From positions 1 to 5,731 of the forward strand of contig CAIKID010000032.1 of NCBI GenBank assembly GCA_903827345.1: 5,731 bases of DNA, in the 5' to 3' direction. The number at the start of each line of letters is the position of its first letter. Positions within the stretch are counted from its first letter, which is position 1. The notes beneath the pieces are model-generated. The model had not been told where the DNA came from. It ran no database searches and saw only the letters and a list, made by a program, of their open reading frames with translations. The DNA comes from an uncultured Actinomycetes bacterium. GTDB lineage: Bacteria; Actinomycetota; Actinomycetes; Nanopelagicales; Nanopelagicaceae. Positions 5,183 to 5,731 of the stretch are shown here, piece after piece. The translations under genes and the position numbers were made by a program.

Positions 5183-5731
5183 ATGCATGTTGCCACGCTA
5201 TCGACAACACCGATCAAGGGTTTCGCACTGCATCATCCGCAATCCATTGAAGTAAACGAGCGTGGAGTTGTTGGTGACCGTGACTTCTTTCTCATCGACG
5301 ATTCCGGTTCTATGTTTTCTACTTCAAAGACCGGCGAACTTCCCGGCTTCTCGGCCTCCTATGATCAATCAAAGCAGACGCTCGCTCTTTACGAAAACGG
5401 CGTGGCCCTCCTCGAAGAGGAAGTTCGACTGGGCGAAGCCACTTCGGGAAACTTCTTCAATGTGTGGGACGTTGCCGGTCATGAAGTTCTAGGACCGTGG
5501 GATCAGCTCATCTCGCAAAGACTCGGCCGCCCCGTAAAGATGATCAAGGCTGGACCCGATCGCTCTGGGACTGATGTCGGTCGCCTTTCACTTATTAGTT
5601 CTCGTTCCATTCAAGCTCTTCAAGAATCTGCTGACATCGCAGAGTTAGATCCACGTCGATTCCGCATGAATATTGAGATTTCCGGGGCAGATGCCCACGA
5701 AGAGGACACCTGGCTCGATCAAGAATTTACA
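5183..5731 (+). CDS. MOSC-domain protein, N-terminal part (3' end outside window)
   Basis: The frame is open for 183 codons to the window edge. Residues about 1-90 resemble the MOSC N-terminal beta-barrel domain (V-A-T-L-S-T-T-P-I-K-G, then G-V-V-G-D-R-D-F-F-L-I-D at 28-39, the usual G-D-R segment). From about residue 115 the MOSC core begins, with D-P-R-R-F-R-M-N-I at 156-164 and H-E-E-D-T-W at 172-177, matching the conserved D-x-R-R-F-R-x-N and E-D-x-W blocks. The family includes YcbX, mARC and the C-terminal domain of molybdenum-cofactor sulfurase; they bind Mo cofactor or carry sulfur and often reduce N-hydroxylated compounds. The Cys that would ligate molybdenum lies beyond the window, so activity cannot be judged. 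The ATG at 5183 is chosen because it begins the first strand; an in-frame GTG at 5174 is an alternative. It lies 41 bases after the tRNA. Confidence 0.78.
   Translation, partial: MHVATLSTTPIKGFALHHPQSIEVNERGVVGDRDFFLIDDSGSMFSTSKTGELPGFSASYDQSKQTLALYENGVALLEEEVRLGEATSGNFFNVWDVAGHEVLGPWDQLISQRLGRPVKMIKAGPDRSGTDVGRLSLISSRSIQALQESADIAELDPRRFRMNIEISGADAHEEDTWLDQEFT

Overview
The window looks like a chromosomal segment of a mid-GC, compactly organised actinobacterium. The gene order fabD-fabH-acpP-fabF is the actinobacterial type II fatty-acid synthase cluster, and the protein sequences fit that phylum. The moderate GC, very short spacers and plain gene content suggest a streamlined freshwater lineage such as Nanopelagicales (acI). 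That placement is inference from general appearance, not from a search.

Layout. Bases 1-510 hold the 3' end of an SGNH/GDSL-type hydrolase whose start lies outside the window. Nine bases later the fatty-acid cluster runs on the + strand: fabD (520-1443), fabH (1444-2466, directly abutting), acpP (2494-2742) and fabF (2764-4008). A hairpin with a short T run follows fabF. Next come a 175-base spacer with an unusually structured leader and a small cold-shock protein gene (4184-4387) with a good intrinsic terminator. Convergent to it, on the - strand, is a secreted M23-family metallopeptidase (4438-5034, choosing an internal start). A tRNA-Met(CAT) gene (5068-5141) follows on the + strand, and then the 5' part of a MOSC-domain protein (5183 to the window edge). 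No stretch longer than 300 bases lacks a gene.

How the genes work together. FabD loads malonate onto the acyl carrier protein AcpP, FabH starts chains by condensing an acyl-CoA primer with malonyl-AcpP, and FabF elongates them. The reductases and dehydratase of the cycle are not here, as is common in Actinobacteria. The remaining genes appear functionally unrelated to this pathway.

Most interesting signals. These are regulatory rather than a new protein system. (1) The cold-shock gene leader contains a strong local hairpin, an exact copy of the Shine-Dalgarno region inside that hairpin, and an upstream segment able to pair with either the Shine-Dalgarno region or a decoy copy, which is the layout expected of a conformational switch. 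(2) A 17-base palindrome between the peptidase and the tRNA carries overlapping, opposing -10-like hexamers. (3) Three genes (fabD, the peptidase, the MOSC gene) have a TANNNT hexamer 6-7 bases before the ATG and no evident Shine-Dalgarno sequence, which is typical of leaderless transcripts. I see no CRISPR array, insertion sequence, phage gene or defence system.
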